Below, one piece after another: positions 1 through 8,578 of a stretch of 64,000 bases of DNA. A program made the position numbers and the translations under genes. The notes below the pieces were generated by a model. It saw only the letters and a program-made list of their open reading frames with translations. It was not told the origin of the DNA and did not search any database. The first letter of the stretch is position 1, and every line of letters starts with the position of its first letter. Origin of the DNA: Acidobacteriota bacterium (GTDB lineage: Bacteria; Acidobacteriota; Terriglobia; Bryobacterales; Bryobacteraceae); assembly GCA_025353165.1 (NCBI GenBank), contig JANXRE010000016.1, positions 1 through 64,000 on the forward strand, written 5' to 3'.

Positions 1-1
1 G

Positions 2-301
2 AAGTCTGCGGACGCGCCTTTGATAGCGGAAATGAAGCGGGCGCCCATCATGGCAATCAAGCCGACCGGAGAAGAGGTGCAACTCGCCGAGGTGGTCACC
101 GCTCCGCCGGCGCAGACTGAGGTCGCGACAGCCGCACCGGCAGCAGCGGCAGTCGAACCTGCGGGCGCATCCGCGCCGGCACCAACCGCAACTGAGAGGA
201 CACTTCCGGCCACAGCGAGCACGCTGCCGATGATCGGGCTGCTCGGCCTGCTGTCCCTGAGCGGCGCTTTCGCCGTCCGTGCGTTCACAAGCCGCCGTTA
301 G
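2..301 (+). CDS. C-terminal part of a surface protein with LPXTG-like sorting tail (5' partial)
   Basis: The reading frame is open to the left edge, so only the last ~99 residues are seen. They consist of a Pro/Ala/Thr-rich linker, an LPATAS motif, a hydrophobic stretch of about 20 residues and a short basic tail (RAFTSRR). This is the order of a sortase sorting signal: motif, membrane segment, positive tail. A sortase gene lies about 2 kb downstream on the same strand, which suggests enzyme and substrate. The motif has S where classical LPXTG has G, so the sortase would have to accept LPATAS. The function of the exported part is not visible. An internal TTG or ATG could be used as a start, but an upstream start is more likely. 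Confidence 0.6.
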   Translation, partial: KSADAPLIAEMKRAPIMAIKPTGEEVQLAEVVTAPPAQTEVATAAPAAAAVEPAGASAPAPTATERTLPATASTLPMIGLLGLLSLSGAFAVRAFTSRR

Positions 302-319
302 GCAGTATGCGACCTGTGA

Positions 320-1439
320 CGTGGCGCGCGACCCCTCGTGCGCCGCGTCAGGGGGGCGATCGAGGAGGCGTTCGGCAACCTCGGAGCCGGCCCCGGCGAT
401 ATCGACCTGATCGTCGCCACCGATGCCGAGCGGATTCTGGGAATCGGCGATTGGGGCGTAGGCGGCATTGAGGTGGCGATCGGCAAGCTGGCGATTTACA
501 CGGCGGCGGGCGGCCTTGACCCGAGCCGTGTGATTCCGGTGATGCTCGATGTCGGCACCAACCGGGAAATGCTGCTGGAGGATTCCGCCTACATCGGGTG
601 CCGGCACGCCCGGATACGCGGAGCGCCCTACGACGTCTTCATCGACGCTTACGTTGAAGCTGTGACAAAACTGTTGCCGCATGCGCTTCTGCAGTGGGAG
701 GACTTTGCCACTGGCAACGGTCGCCAAATCCTGGTTGCGCAGGGGCGTCCCGCACACGCGGATGGCCGACACCGGCATGGACGGTCAGCTGCGCGACTAT
801 CAGATGATCTACGCTCGCCCGAGCGCCGAAATCAGTAGCTGGAGGCAGGGCAGGAATGGAAGCGGCGTGGGCTTGGCTGAAGTGGTGCACAGGGTGAATC
901 CGACCATGCTGATCGGCGCGTCGACAGACCCGGGCAGTTTCACGGAAGAGATCGTCCGGGACATGGCCGCACATACCGAGCGGCCGATCATCTTTGCGCT
1001 TTCCACTCCGCCCGCTCGATCCGAGGCGAATCCGGCCGATCTCATTGCCTGGACGGACGGCCGGGCGCTGGTCGCAACCGGCAGTCCTTTCGCCCCGGTC
1101 ACTTATAAGGGGGTGACCTACCTCGTCACCCAGGTGAATAATGCTATGCTATTTCCGGGTCTGGGTCTCGGCGCGATCGTCTCGAGAGCCAGTAGGATCA
1201 GCGACGGTATGTTCGCGGCGGCGGCCAGTGCCACATCCAGCATGGTGACTGTGCGTCAACCCGGGGTATCGCTTCTTCCGCAGATCGACGACTTGCGTAC
1301 CGTGGCCGCTACGGTAGCGTCGGCGGTCGCCGAGGCTGCAGATGTAGAGGGTCTGGCAGGAGTCAGACTCGACGACATTGTTCAGCAGGTGCGAGACGCG
1401 ATGTGGCAGCCGGAGTATCGCCAGATCCGGGCGTCCTGA
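320..1439 (+). pseudogene. Malic enzyme remnant, truncated, deleted and frameshifted
   Basis: Two frames together carry pieces of an NAD(P)-dependent malic enzyme (oxidative decarboxylation of malate to pyruvate). The first piece (from about 338) has the core GIGDWGVGG, the LDVGTNRE segment and FIDAYVEAV, then runs out after LLQWEDF. The second piece, in another frame (to 1439), has [18 protein letters not shown], the EEIVRDMAAH helix, WTDGRALVATGSPF and FPGLGLG, and ends DAMWQPEYRQI as in the family. Missing are the N-terminal ~100 residues with the catalytic Tyr region and most of the dinucleotide-binding motif that should follow WEDF. The family is usually about 540-560 residues; about 350 remain here. 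Deletions plus a frame change make function very unlikely. Confidence 0.8.
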
Positions 1440-1450
1440 GGAGGCCGGTG

Positions 1451-2341
1451 ATGGCTCAGGCTGGGCTGGCTCTCCCGTTGCTGCTTCTGATGCAAGCTCC
1501 GCAACCGTACAGCTTTTCCGTGAACGTCGATCTGGTGGTGCTGCACGCCACGGTGCGCGACCGGAAAGGCGTTTTCGCGTCCGATTTGCGCGAGCAGGAT
1601 TTCGAGGTATACGAAGACGGCGTGCGGCAATCCGTCCGCCTGTTCCTGCATGAAGACATTCCGGTCACTGTGGGACTGGTGATCGACCACAGCGGAAGCA
1701 TGCGCGGGAAGCTTGGCGATGTGGTAGCGGCTGCCCGGAGTTTCGTCCAGTCCAGCAGGCCGGAGGACCAGATGTTCGTCGTCAACTTCAACGAGCACGT
1801 CACCCTCGGACTGCCCGGCGCAATGCGGTTCACCAGCCGCTCGGATGAACTTTCGCGCGCCATCTCCGGCATGCGCCCCGATGGCGAGACTGCGCTGTAT
1901 GACGCGATGGTCGAGGCGCGACAGCGATTGCAGGCCGGCAGCCGGGATAAGAAAGTGCTGATCGTCATCAGCGATGGCGGGGATAACGCCAGCGCGCACA
2001 GCTTGGCCGAGGTTTTGAAGATGGGCGAGCAGTCCAGCGCCCTGGTGTACACCATCGGCATCTTCGACGAAGAGGATCGGGACCGGAATCCGAATGTGCT
2101 TAAGCGCCTGGCGCAGACGACGGGTGGCGAAGCCTTCTTTCCAGGCCAGCTCAATGAGGTGGTGGCGATTTGCGAACGCATCGCGCGCGACATTCGCCAT
2201 CAATATACCCTTGGATATGTTTCGAGCAATGCGGTTCAGCCCGGCGCCTACCGCGCCCTTCGAGTGGTCGCCCGGGCGGGGAAGAGCAAACTCTCCGTGC
2301 GTACCCGCTCCGGCTACATCGCCGGCGAGGCCGCCAAATGA
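1451..2341 (+). CDS. Secreted VWFA-domain protein (Acidobacteria-type, TIGR03436-like)
   Basis: 296 residues. An N-terminal signal peptide (LALPLLLLMQA) is followed by the short beta region typical of acidobacterial VWFA proteins (VDLVVLHATVRDRKG, DFEVYEDG) and a von Willebrand A domain with MIDAS motif DHSGSM around residue 80. This fold binds metal and mediates protein contacts, so an extracytoplasmic adhesion or scaffold role is likely; the ligand is unknown. The start at 1451 is chosen because AGGAGG lies six bases upstream and the signal peptide begins there; an upstream in-frame ATG at 1403 overlaps the malic enzyme remnant. The stop overlaps the sortase start (ATGA), so the two are probably translated together. 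Confidence 0.85.
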   Translation: MAQAGLALPLLLLMQAPQPYSFSVNVDLVVLHATVRDRKGVFASDLREQDFEVYEDGVRQSVRLFLHEDIPVTVGLVIDHSGSMRGKLGDVVAAARSFVQSSRPEDQMFVVNFNEHVTLGLPGAMRFTSRSDELSRAISGMRPDGETALYDAMVEARQRLQAGSRDKKVLIVISDGGDNASAHSLAEVLKMGEQSSALVYTIGIFDEEDRDRNPNVLKRLAQTTGGEAFFPGQLNEVVAICERIARDIRHQYTLGYVSSNAVQPGAYRALRVVARAGKSKLSVRTRSGYIAGEAAK

Positions 2342-2892
2342 ACCGGGTTTCTCGGTGGACTCAGCGATTACTCTTTACCTGTGGCGTCTCGGCCCTGGCT
2401 TATTGCGGGTTCGTCCTGCTGGACGCCGCGATGTTCCAGCGAAGTGAGCGCCGCCAACTTGAGCGGCTGACTGCCCACGCGGATGCGCCGCCGGCCGGGA
2501 CCGAAGGCCTGATTGGACGCCTCGAGATTCCACGTCTCGGCGTTTCGGTGATCGTCATGGAGGGAACCGATACAACCACGCTCCGGCGCTCGGTCGGCCA
2601 TGTTTCCGGCACGGCCCTGCCGGGAAAGCCGGGGAACGTAGGGATATCCGGGCATCGCGACACGTTTTTTCGGCCCCTGCGAAACATCCGGCGGAACGAC
2701 GTCATTACGCTCGCTACGTCTCTCGGCGTTTACCGTTATCGCGTGGTTTCTACAAAAATAGTGACTCCCTCCGATGTCGCCGTTTTGGATCCCAACGGAA
2801 GTGAGCTCCTTACTCTGGTCACCTGTTATCCGTTTTACTTCGTCGGTTCCGCTCCCAGCAGATTCATCGTTCGGGCCGAAAGGGTAATCTGA
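2338..2892 (+). CDS. Class D-like sortase
   Basis: 184-residue transpeptidase anchored by one N-terminal membrane segment (residues ~10-30). The three sortase catalytic residues are visible: His at ~106 in GISGHRDTFF, Cys at ~163 in TLVTCYPF, and Arg at ~175 in SRFIVRA. TCYPF is the class D-type form of the TLxTC motif. Sortases cut LPXTG-like motifs and join the protein to an acceptor amine. A protein with an LPATAS tail lies ~2 kb upstream and is the natural candidate substrate. In a bacterium with an outer membrane the acceptor is unclear. The ATG overlaps the stop of the VWFA gene. Confidence 0.9.
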   Translation: MNRVSRWTQRLLFTCGVSALAYCGFVLLDAAMFQRSERRQLERLTAHADAPPAGTEGLIGRLEIPRLGVSVIVMEGTDTTTLRRSVGHVSGTALPGKPGNVGISGHRDTFFRPLRNIRRNDVITLATSLGVYRYRVVSTKIVTPSDVAVLDPNGSELLTLVTCYPFYFVGSAPSRFIVRAERVI

Positions 2893-2944
2893 CGGACTGC
2901 GCCTCTCCTTGGCGAGAGCAGATTTCTCTTGCATCGCGAATCCA

Positions 2945-2965
2945 ATTACTGTAATCTCTATAGAG
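2945..2965. promoter_or_regulatory. Two abutting palindromes upstream of the cys operon
   Basis: ATTACTGTAAT (arms ATTAC/GTAAT) is directly followed by the perfect 10-bp palindrome CTCTATAGAG. They lie ~165 bp before cysD in an otherwise featureless 238-bp gap, so they could be a regulator site for the sulfate operon. No cognate regulator gene is adjacent. The gap also has AT-rich stretches such as TATATATTAG (around 3020) that could serve as a -10 region. The regulatory role is inference. Confidence 0.35.
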
Positions 2966-3130
2966 TATGGGGTGTACGGCGGCAGGCGTCGCTGTAACGA
3001 AGCTGTGATTTCGGGTCTATATATTAGAAACAGCGCGACTTGAAACATATGACCGGAAGAGCCATAAGCCTATCGGAAAATGGGGGAATAGCTAGACAAT
3101 AAGGCACTTTTTGTGCTAGGCTACTACCTT

Positions 3131-4036
3131 ATGCTGCCGAGATTGGGACACCTGCGGACGCTCGAGGCTGAGAGCATGCATATCATGCGTGAAGTGGCCT
3201 CTGAGTTCCAGCGCCCTGTGATGTTGTACTCGATTGGGAAGGACTCGTCGGTGATGCTGCGGCTTGCACAAAAAGCGTTCTATCCGGCGCCCTTTCCCTT
3301 TCCGTTACTTCACATCGATACCGGTTATAAATTCCGCGAGATGATTACATTTCGCGATGAATATACGGCGTCGATTAAAGCGAATCTCATCGTTCATAAG
3401 AACCAGCAGGCGCTCGACAACGGCACCAATCCGGTGGAGCTGGGAACGGCGCGCTGCTGTGGGCTGCTCAAGACAAAGTCGCTGCTGGACGGTCTCCGGG
3501 AGGGCGGGTTTGATGCGGCGCTGGGCGGAGCGCGGCGCGACGAAGAACGCTCGCGGGCCAAGGAAAGGATCTACTCATTCCGCGATGCGCGCGGTCAATG
3601 GGACCCCAAAAATCAGCGCCCGGAACTTTGGAATCTCTACAATGGCCGGGTGGATCCCGGCGAGAGCATCCGCATTTTTCCTCTGTCGAACTGGACCGAG
3701 ATGGATGTCTGGCACTACATTCACATTGAGCGCATTCCCATCGTGCCGCTGTACTTCGCGGCCGAACGTTCGATGCTGGTGCGAGGCGAGACGCTGATCC
3801 CGGTGGAGCAGCCCTTCATGAAGCCGATGCCCGGCGAGAAGCCGGAGCTGGTGCGCTGCCGTATGCGTTCTCTAGGTTGCAGTCCATGCACCGGAGCCAT
3901 CCGCTCGGACGCCGACACGGTTCCGAAGATCATCGAGGAACTGGTTTCGTTCCGCCGGTCGGAGCGGGAAAACCGCGTGATCGACCACGACCAGGAAGGT
4001 TCCATGGAGATTAAGAAGCGCGAGGGGTACTTCTGA
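3131..4036 (+). CDS. cysD: Sulfate adenylyltransferase subunit 2
   Basis: 301 residues, matching the usual ~302 of CysD. It is the catalytic ATP-pyrophosphatase half of ATP sulfurylase, which makes APS from sulfate and ATP with the GTPase CysN. Visible family features are [12 protein letters not shown], the PP-loop-like [38 protein letters not shown] and the C-terminal [19 protein letters not shown] at 3131 gives the standard N-terminus; GTG at 3113 would add six residues, and neither has a strong ribosome site. The stop overlaps the cysN ATG (TGATG), so the pair is translationally coupled. Confidence 0.95.
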   Translation: MLPRLGHLRTLEAESMHIMREVASEFQRPVMLYSIGKDSSVMLRLAQKAFYPAPFPFPLLHIDTGYKFREMITFRDEYTASIKANLIVHKNQQALDNGTNPVELGTARCCGLLKTKSLLDGLREGGFDAALGGARRDEERSRAKERIYSFRDARGQWDPKNQRPELWNLYNGRVDPGESIRIFPLSNWTEMDVWHYIHIERIPIVPLYFAAERSMLVRGETLIPVEQPFMKPMPGEKPELVRCRMRSLGCSPCTGAIRSDADTVPKIIEELVSFRRSERENRVIDHDQEGSMEIKKREGYF

Positions 4037-5703
4037 TGCCACTGGTCACCCGCACCGCCCTCCGGACCGATCTCGAAATCGAGGCCTTGCTAGCCGAGGA
4101 TCAGGCTAAGGATCTCCTGCGGTTTACAACCGCCGGAAGCGTGGATGACGGCAAGTCCACGCTGATCGGCCGCCTGCTTTACGACTCCAAGAACGTTTTT
4201 GAGGATCATATCCGTTCCGTCGCCAAGGCATCGGCGAACCGCGGCAACGGCACTCTCGACCTGTCGTTGCTGACGGACGGGCTTCGGGCCGAACGCGAGC
4301 AGGGCATCACGATCGATGTCGCCTATCGCTACTTCACCACGTCGAAACGGAAATTCATCATCGCGGATACGCCCGGGCACGAGCAGTACACGCGCAACAT
4401 GGCGACCGGCGCATCCACCGCGGACCTGGCCATCGTATTGATCGACGCGCGGAACGGCGTGCTCCCGCAATCGCGCCGGCACGCGTTCATCGCGTCCTTA
4501 CTCGGCATCCCGAATCTGGTCGTCGCCGTGAACAAGATGGACGCCGTCCGTTACGACGAAGGCGTCTTCCGCTGGATTGAGTCCGAATTCGGGCGTTTTC
4601 TGGACGATCTGCGAGTGCCCGCCGCCTACTTCCTGCCCATCAGCGCGTTGGTCGGCGACAACGTCGTGACCCGCAGTGAAGCCATGCACTGGTTCAAGGG
4701 CCCCAGCCTGCTGGAGCATCTCGAAACCGTCGAGGTGGCTTCCACGGCGCCCGATTCCGAATTCCGTTTCCCGGTCCAATATGTAATCCGGCCCAACCAG
4801 GATTTCCGCGGTTATGCCGGGCAAATCGGGTCTGGTTTCATCCGCCCTGGAGACGAGGTGCTGGTGCTCCCAGCCGGCCGGAAGTCGCGTGTCAAATCCA
4901 TCGCGAGTTTCGACGGCGACCTGGACCTTGCCCATGCGCCGATGTCGGTCACGTTGACGCTGGAAGACAATATCGACATCAGCCGCGGCGACATGCTGGC
5001 CTGCCCGATCCAGAAGCCGCTGGTGTCCCGTCAATTTGAAGCTCACGTGGTGTGGATGAGCGAAACCGCGCTGCACCCGAACACTCCCCTTTTGCTGAAG
5101 CACACCACGCAGATGGTCGCCGCCGAAGTGAAGTCGATCGAGCATCGGATCAACATCCGGACCCTGGAAGCCGAGCCGACCGATACCTTGGCGCTGAACG
5201 AGATCGGCATTCTGCGTATTGCCGCCTCCAAGCCGCTCTATTTCGATCCCTACCGGGAGAATCGGGCGACCGGGTGCTTCAGTCTTATCGATCCGGGCAC
5301 CAATGCCACGGTGGGTGCCGGGATGATCATCCGCGAAGTCGCGGAGCAGCGCAGGCGCACGGTGGAGCGGCGGAATGTACTCACGCCGGTCACTCTCGCA
5401 GAACGCAATCTTCGCTGGGGACACACTGGAGCCGTCGTGTCCTACGGCGATCGCCCGCAGTTGGGCGTCATCCTCGAACGGGAATTGTTCGAGCGCGGCG
5501 CGGTTGTTGTCCGACTCGCCCACCAGCCATCCGATGCCGAACGCGAACAAGCGATTTCGGCTGGATTGCTGCTTCTTGTCCCGGGAGATGCGGACATCGC
5601 ACTTTCGTCCGACGACCAGGACGCCGCCAACGCGCTGATCGAACAGCTTGCGTTGTCCGGAGTTCTCGTGTCCGACGAACTCACCGGAGGAAAAGGGATC
5701 TAG
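4036..5703 (+). CDS. cysN: Sulfate adenylyltransferase subunit 1 with degenerate APS kinase-like tail
   Basis: 555 residues. The first ~440 are the CysN GTPase: P-loop GSVDDGKST, DTPGHEQYTRNM, NKMD, then EF-Tu-like beta barrels. It couples GTP hydrolysis to APS synthesis by CysD. Stand-alone CysN is ~475 residues; residues ~446-555 are extra. This tail begins like the linker and APS kinase start of CysNC fusions (WGHTGAVV ... LERELFERG), but the expected P-loop (GLSGxGKST) is replaced by SYGDRPQLG and the domain is only ~100 residues. The tail is therefore probably not an active kinase. The following gene is an APS-type reductase, which does not need PAPS. Confidence 0.9.
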   Translation: MPLVTRTALRTDLEIEALLAEDQAKDLLRFTTAGSVDDGKSTLIGRLLYDSKNVFEDHIRSVAKASANRGNGTLDLSLLTDGLRAEREQGITIDVAYRYFTTSKRKFIIADTPGHEQYTRNMATGASTADLAIVLIDARNGVLPQSRRHAFIASLLGIPNLVVAVNKMDAVRYDEGVFRWIESEFGRFLDDLRVPAAYFLPISALVGDNVVTRSEAMHWFKGPSLLEHLETVEVASTAPDSEFRFPVQYVIRPNQDFRGYAGQIGSGFIRPGDEVLVLPAGRKSRVKSIASFDGDLDLAHAPMSVTLTLEDNIDISRGDMLACPIQKPLVSRQFEAHVVWMSETALHPNTPLLLKHTTQMVAAEVKSIEHRINIRTLEAEPTDTLALNEIGILRIAASKPLYFDPYRENRATGCFSLIDPGTNATVGAGMIIREVAEQRRRTVERRNVLTPVTLAERNLRWGHTGAVVSYGDRPQLGVILERELFERGAVVVRLAHQPSDAEREQAISAGLLLLVPGDADIALSSDDQDAANALIEQLALSGVLVSDELTGGKGI

Positions 5704-6369
5704 ATGCAGGAACTCATTGACGCCGCCCTCGCCGATATCAGGCTGGGGACGGCGGACGGGAGAAGTGTGTGCGTAACGTCGAGTTTCCAGCCAGAGTGCG
5801 TGGTACTCACCCACCTGCTGGTTCAGGACCGGCCGGACATCCCCGTGCTGTTTCTGGACACCGGCTACCACTTCCCGGAGACCTACGCCTACCGCGATGA
5901 GATCGCCGCGCGCTTTCACCTTAACCTCGTGAACCTTTTGCCCCGCCAGACGGTCGCTCAACAGGAGAGCGCGTTCGGAATTTTATATCAAACGGCTCCC
6001 GATCGATGCTGCGCCCTGCGCAAGGTCGAACCGCTGTTTGCCGGAGTCGGCGAATATGGCGTTTGGTTTACGGCCCTGCGCCGGGAACAGTCCCCCACAC
6101 GCGCCAATCTCCGGATTTTCGAGGAATTCCGGCTGCCCGGAGGCAAGGTGCTGGCCAAGGTCAGCCCGCTCGCCGGCTGGGATAGTACTCATGTGAGGCA
6201 ATACTTGCGGCAAAACTCAATTCCCGTGCTACCTTTATATGACCTGGGTTATACGAGTGTAGGTTGCGCACCGTGCACCGTCCGTCCCGCGGATCCCGAT
6301 AATCCGCGCTCGGGCAGATGGGTCGGACAGCAGAAGCTGGAGTGCGGCATTCATATTTCCGCTGGATAA
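5704..6369 (+). CDS. cysH: APS reductase (CysH family)
   Basis: 221 residues. Reduces adenylylsulfate to sulfite and AMP. The Cys pair RCCALRKVEPL and the later GCAPCT form the CC...CxxC set that holds a 4Fe-4S cluster in APS reductases; E. coli-type PAPS reductases lack it. Other family features are SSFQPECVVLTHLL and FLDTGYHFPETY. The start follows the cysN stop directly with a good ribosome site (GGAGGAAAAGG). The C-terminus is short after the CxxC region and shows no clear thioredoxin-like catalytic Cys beyond CGIHIS, where CGIH matches the usual ECGLH motif. It completes a sulfate-to-sulfite route with CysDN. Confidence 0.92.
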   Translation: MQELIDAALADIRLGTADGRSVCVTSSFQPECVVLTHLLVQDRPDIPVLFLDTGYHFPETYAYRDEIAARFHLNLVNLLPRQTVAQQESAFGILYQTAPDRCCALRKVEPLFAGVGEYGVWFTALRREQSPTRANLRIFEEFRLPGGKVLAKVSPLAGWDSTHVRQYLRQNSIPVLPLYDLGYTSVGCAPCTVRPADPDNPRSGRWVGQQKLECGIHISAG

Positions 6370-6373
6370 GGGC

Positions 6374-7165
6374 ATGGAATACGTTATTGGGTTCGCAATC
6401 GCTCTCGTCGTGGGGCTGACGGGAGTCGGCGCCGGCTCGATTACCGCACCCGTGTTGATGTTGTTCTTCGGATTGTCTCCGGTCGATAGCGTTGGAACGG
6501 CTCTTGTTTTCGCCGCCGTGATCAAGGTGGCAGTCGTCCCGATTTACCTGGCGCGGCGGCAGGTGAATTACAGAATCCTCGCGCTGCTGTGCGCCGGCGG
6601 AATCCCGGGCGTCATTGCGGGATTCTACCTGCTCGGGCTGCTGGATGCGCGAAAGCAGCAATCCACCCTCTTCTTACTCCTGGGCCTGACCATCGTCATC
6701 ATGGCCCTGATGAACGTGATCAAGTCGCTTCGTGAGGTCCACCCCAAAGCCGGGAAGGATCGCTCGGGTTGGATTCCCGCGATTGCGGCAGCCATTGGCA
6801 CCGAGGTCGGGTTCTCTTCGGCCGGTGCGGGTGCGCTGGGTTCCGTCGTTCTCCTGAGCTTGACCATGATGCCGGCGGCGCAAGTGGTAGGGACCGACAT
6901 GGCCTTCGGCCTGGTGACTTCCGTCATCGGCGGAGGCTTCCATTTCGGCGCGGGCCACTATCAGGCTGGACTGTTGATCAAACTGATCGTCGGCGGCCTC
7001 GCGGGAGCCCTGGTTGGCGCCAGCCTCTCCAGCATAGTTCCCGCCCGCGCGCTGCGAGTCGCGCTTTCGGCGTGGCTGGTGATCGTCGGCGCGCAATTGT
7101 GCTGGCGGGCGTTCGAATCGGGAAGGCAGCCGGTCGGGGCCCACGCCACGGTTCTGCGGCGATAG
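6374..7165 (+). CDS. TSUP (TauE/SafE) family membrane permease
   Basis: 263 residues, nearly all hydrophobic, with about eight membrane segments and the two-half layout of the TSUP family (N-terminal GLTGVGAGSITAPVL and the second-half GFSSAGAGALGSVVLL). Family members move sulfite, thiosulfate, sulfoacetate and related anions. It begins four bases after cysH, so it is in the cys operon and is likely either the sulfate/thiosulfate importer or a sulfite exporter. No ABC sulfate transporter is nearby, which slightly favours uptake. Direction cannot be told from sequence. Confidence 0.85.
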   Translation: MEYVIGFAIALVVGLTGVGAGSITAPVLMLFFGLSPVDSVGTALVFAAVIKVAVVPIYLARRQVNYRILALLCAGGIPGVIAGFYLLGLLDARKQQSTLFLLLGLTIVIMALMNVIKSLREVHPKAGKDRSGWIPAIAAAIGTEVGFSSAGAGALGSVVLLSLTMMPAAQVVGTDMAFGLVTSVIGGGFHFGAGHYQAGLLIKLIVGGLAGALVGASLSSIVPARALRVALSAWLVIVGAQLCWRAFESGRQPVGAHATVLRR

Positions 7166-7230
7166 CTCAGCATTGCCACACGCCCGGCTATTACGCTTGC
7201 CATAATCCCCAACACGTCATAGGGTGAGGC

Positions 7231-7380
7231 TTGATCCGGTCGTTCCAGTGCCCAGACACCGAATCGCTTTTTGAAGATTGCAGCGTTCGGCGATTTCAAT
7301 CCATCGAACGGCCCGCGCGGCGAAAGCTGCTGTACTTGCATCGGGCACAGCGGCTGGATGATCTTCGCGTGCCGCCGAGA
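7231..7380 (+). pseudogene. HigB toxin remnant, joined in frame to HigA
   Basis: The first 50 codons (MIRSFQCPDTESLF..., RRFQSIERPARRKLLYL, DDLRVPP) match the N-terminal half of HigB/RelE-type toxins, which cut mRNA at the ribosome. The second half, with the catalytic strand region (YSIRINDQWRICF-like in the family), is absent. Instead the frame runs straight into the HigA start at 7381, giving a 134-residue ORF with no stop between. A deletion of about 40 codons plus the intergenic bases explains this best. The toxin should be inactive. Confidence 0.7.
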
Positions 7381-7635
7381 ATGAAGCCGTCAGAGCGACT
7401 CGATCCAATCCATCCGGGAGAGATCCTCCTGGAAGACTTCATGAAACCATTTGGGATCAGCATCAATCAGTTGGCTCGCGATCTGGACGTCCGGCCCAAC
7501 CGCATCAGCGCCATCGTGAATGGCGCCCGTTCGATCACGGCCGATACGGCATTGAGGCTGGGAACGTATTTCCGTGTTTCGCCGGAGACCTGGCTTGGAT
7601 TGCAGATCGACTACGATCTTCGCCTCACGCGGTAA
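7381..7635 (+). CDS. higA: HigA-family antitoxin (XRE-type)
   Basis: 84 residues from the internal ATG. The family opening IHPGEILLEDFMKPFGIS, the helix-turn-helix LARDLDVRPNRISAIVNG and RVSPETWLGLQIDYDL are all present. HigA binds its own promoter and neutralises HigB. It is slightly shorter than usual (~95) at the C-terminus. It may be translated from ATG 7381 or as the tail of a HigB'-HigA fusion beginning at 7231. With the toxin destroyed it could survive as an orphan antitoxin or repressor. Confidence 0.8.
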   Translation: MKPSERLDPIHPGEILLEDFMKPFGISINQLARDLDVRPNRISAIVNGARSITADTALRLGTYFRVSPETWLGLQIDYDLRLTR

Positions 7636-7734
7636 CGCGACGGCGATCGGATTATCCGCAGCGTTCGCGCGCGCCCCGCCGCCTGAAAGTTGCGCGTTTC
7701 TCCCCCCTGTGATACGTTGCCCGCGGAGGTCGCT

Positions 7735-8577
7735 ATGCGCGCCAAGACTTTTCTTATCTTTTCCGTCACCGTTGCGTTCCTGTTCCTGACTATTTCCTGC
7801 TCCAGCGGACCCGCGGCCCCCGAAAAGGGCACGCCCGCCTTTTCCTGGAGCGCCGCGAAAGAAACCTTCAACGCGGCCGATTACTCGAAGACCCTGGAAC
7901 ATCTCGAGAATCTGTTGAAGACCGATAACCAGTACACGGCCCAGGCCTACCCCTGGTATCTGGTGCTCAACACCGGCCTCACTCACGGGTATATTGAACT
8001 CGCCGACAGATTCGAGAAGGGATGGCGGGTGAACAAAACTAACCCGACAGCGTTCCGCCGCCAGATGTCGAACTACCGCGGCGCGGCGAAAGCGTTGACG
8101 CTGCCGTTCGCCGAGACGTTTGACAAATTCCAGAAAACCAACAAGGACGCCGAGATCCAGTTAGCATATTCTTTTCCCGCCGGCAGCCAGGGCGAGCCGA
8201 TTTCGATCTCGCGCGTTGCCGGAGGCATCCTGCCTCCCGAGGCGGAACTCGAGGCCGCTCAAACCGCGCAACTCAAGCGCATGGTTCTGCTGGCCACGGC
8301 CCGCGCCACCGGATCGGGCGAGGATACGACCAAGGCCCAGGCGCTGTTCCAGACGAGCCCCGTGAAAGTTCCGCGCGCCGTGTTCGTCGAGGCCATGGCG
8401 TCGGCCCTCTACGATCACGCCATGCTGTTCGAACAGAAAAAGTTGGACGAGCCCAACCGGATGAAGATGATGCTCGGGCTGGCGGCCGACGCCTTGAAGA
8501 CCATACCCCAGAGCAAGAGCGTCAAGGAACTCTCGGGCAAGATCGACAAGGTCCAGAAAACGCTCAAGAAGAGTTAG
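7735..8577 (+). CDS. Putative lipoprotein, unknown function
   Basis: 280 residues. N-terminal hydrophobic segment (FLIFSVTVAFLFLTISC) ending in a plausible lipobox Cys, so it is probably lipid-anchored in the envelope. The rest is Ala/Lys-rich and mostly helical, with a repeat-like start (FNAADYSKTLEHLENLLKTDN) resembling a single TPR; no known enzymatic motif is seen. ATG 7735 is chosen because GGAGG lies just upstream and the signal begins there; the in-frame 7690 start has no such site. Convergent with the cupin gene. Confidence 0.65.
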   Translation: MRAKTFLIFSVTVAFLFLTISCSSGPAAPEKGTPAFSWSAAKETFNAADYSKTLEHLENLLKTDNQYTAQAYPWYLVLNTGLTHGYIELADRFEKGWRVNKTNPTAFRRQMSNYRGAAKALTLPFAETFDKFQKTNKDAEIQLAYSFPAGSQGEPISISRVAGGILPPEAELEAAQTAQLKRMVLLATARATGSGEDTTKAQALFQTSPVKVPRAVFVEAMASALYDHAMLFEQKKLDEPNRMKMMLGLAADALKTIPQSKSVKELSGKIDKVQKTLKKS

Positions 8578-8578
8578 C

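Noticed and set aside
4498-5961. 487-residue minus-strand frame opposite cysN
   Set aside because: Covers the CysN coding strand; no recognisable protein family in it.
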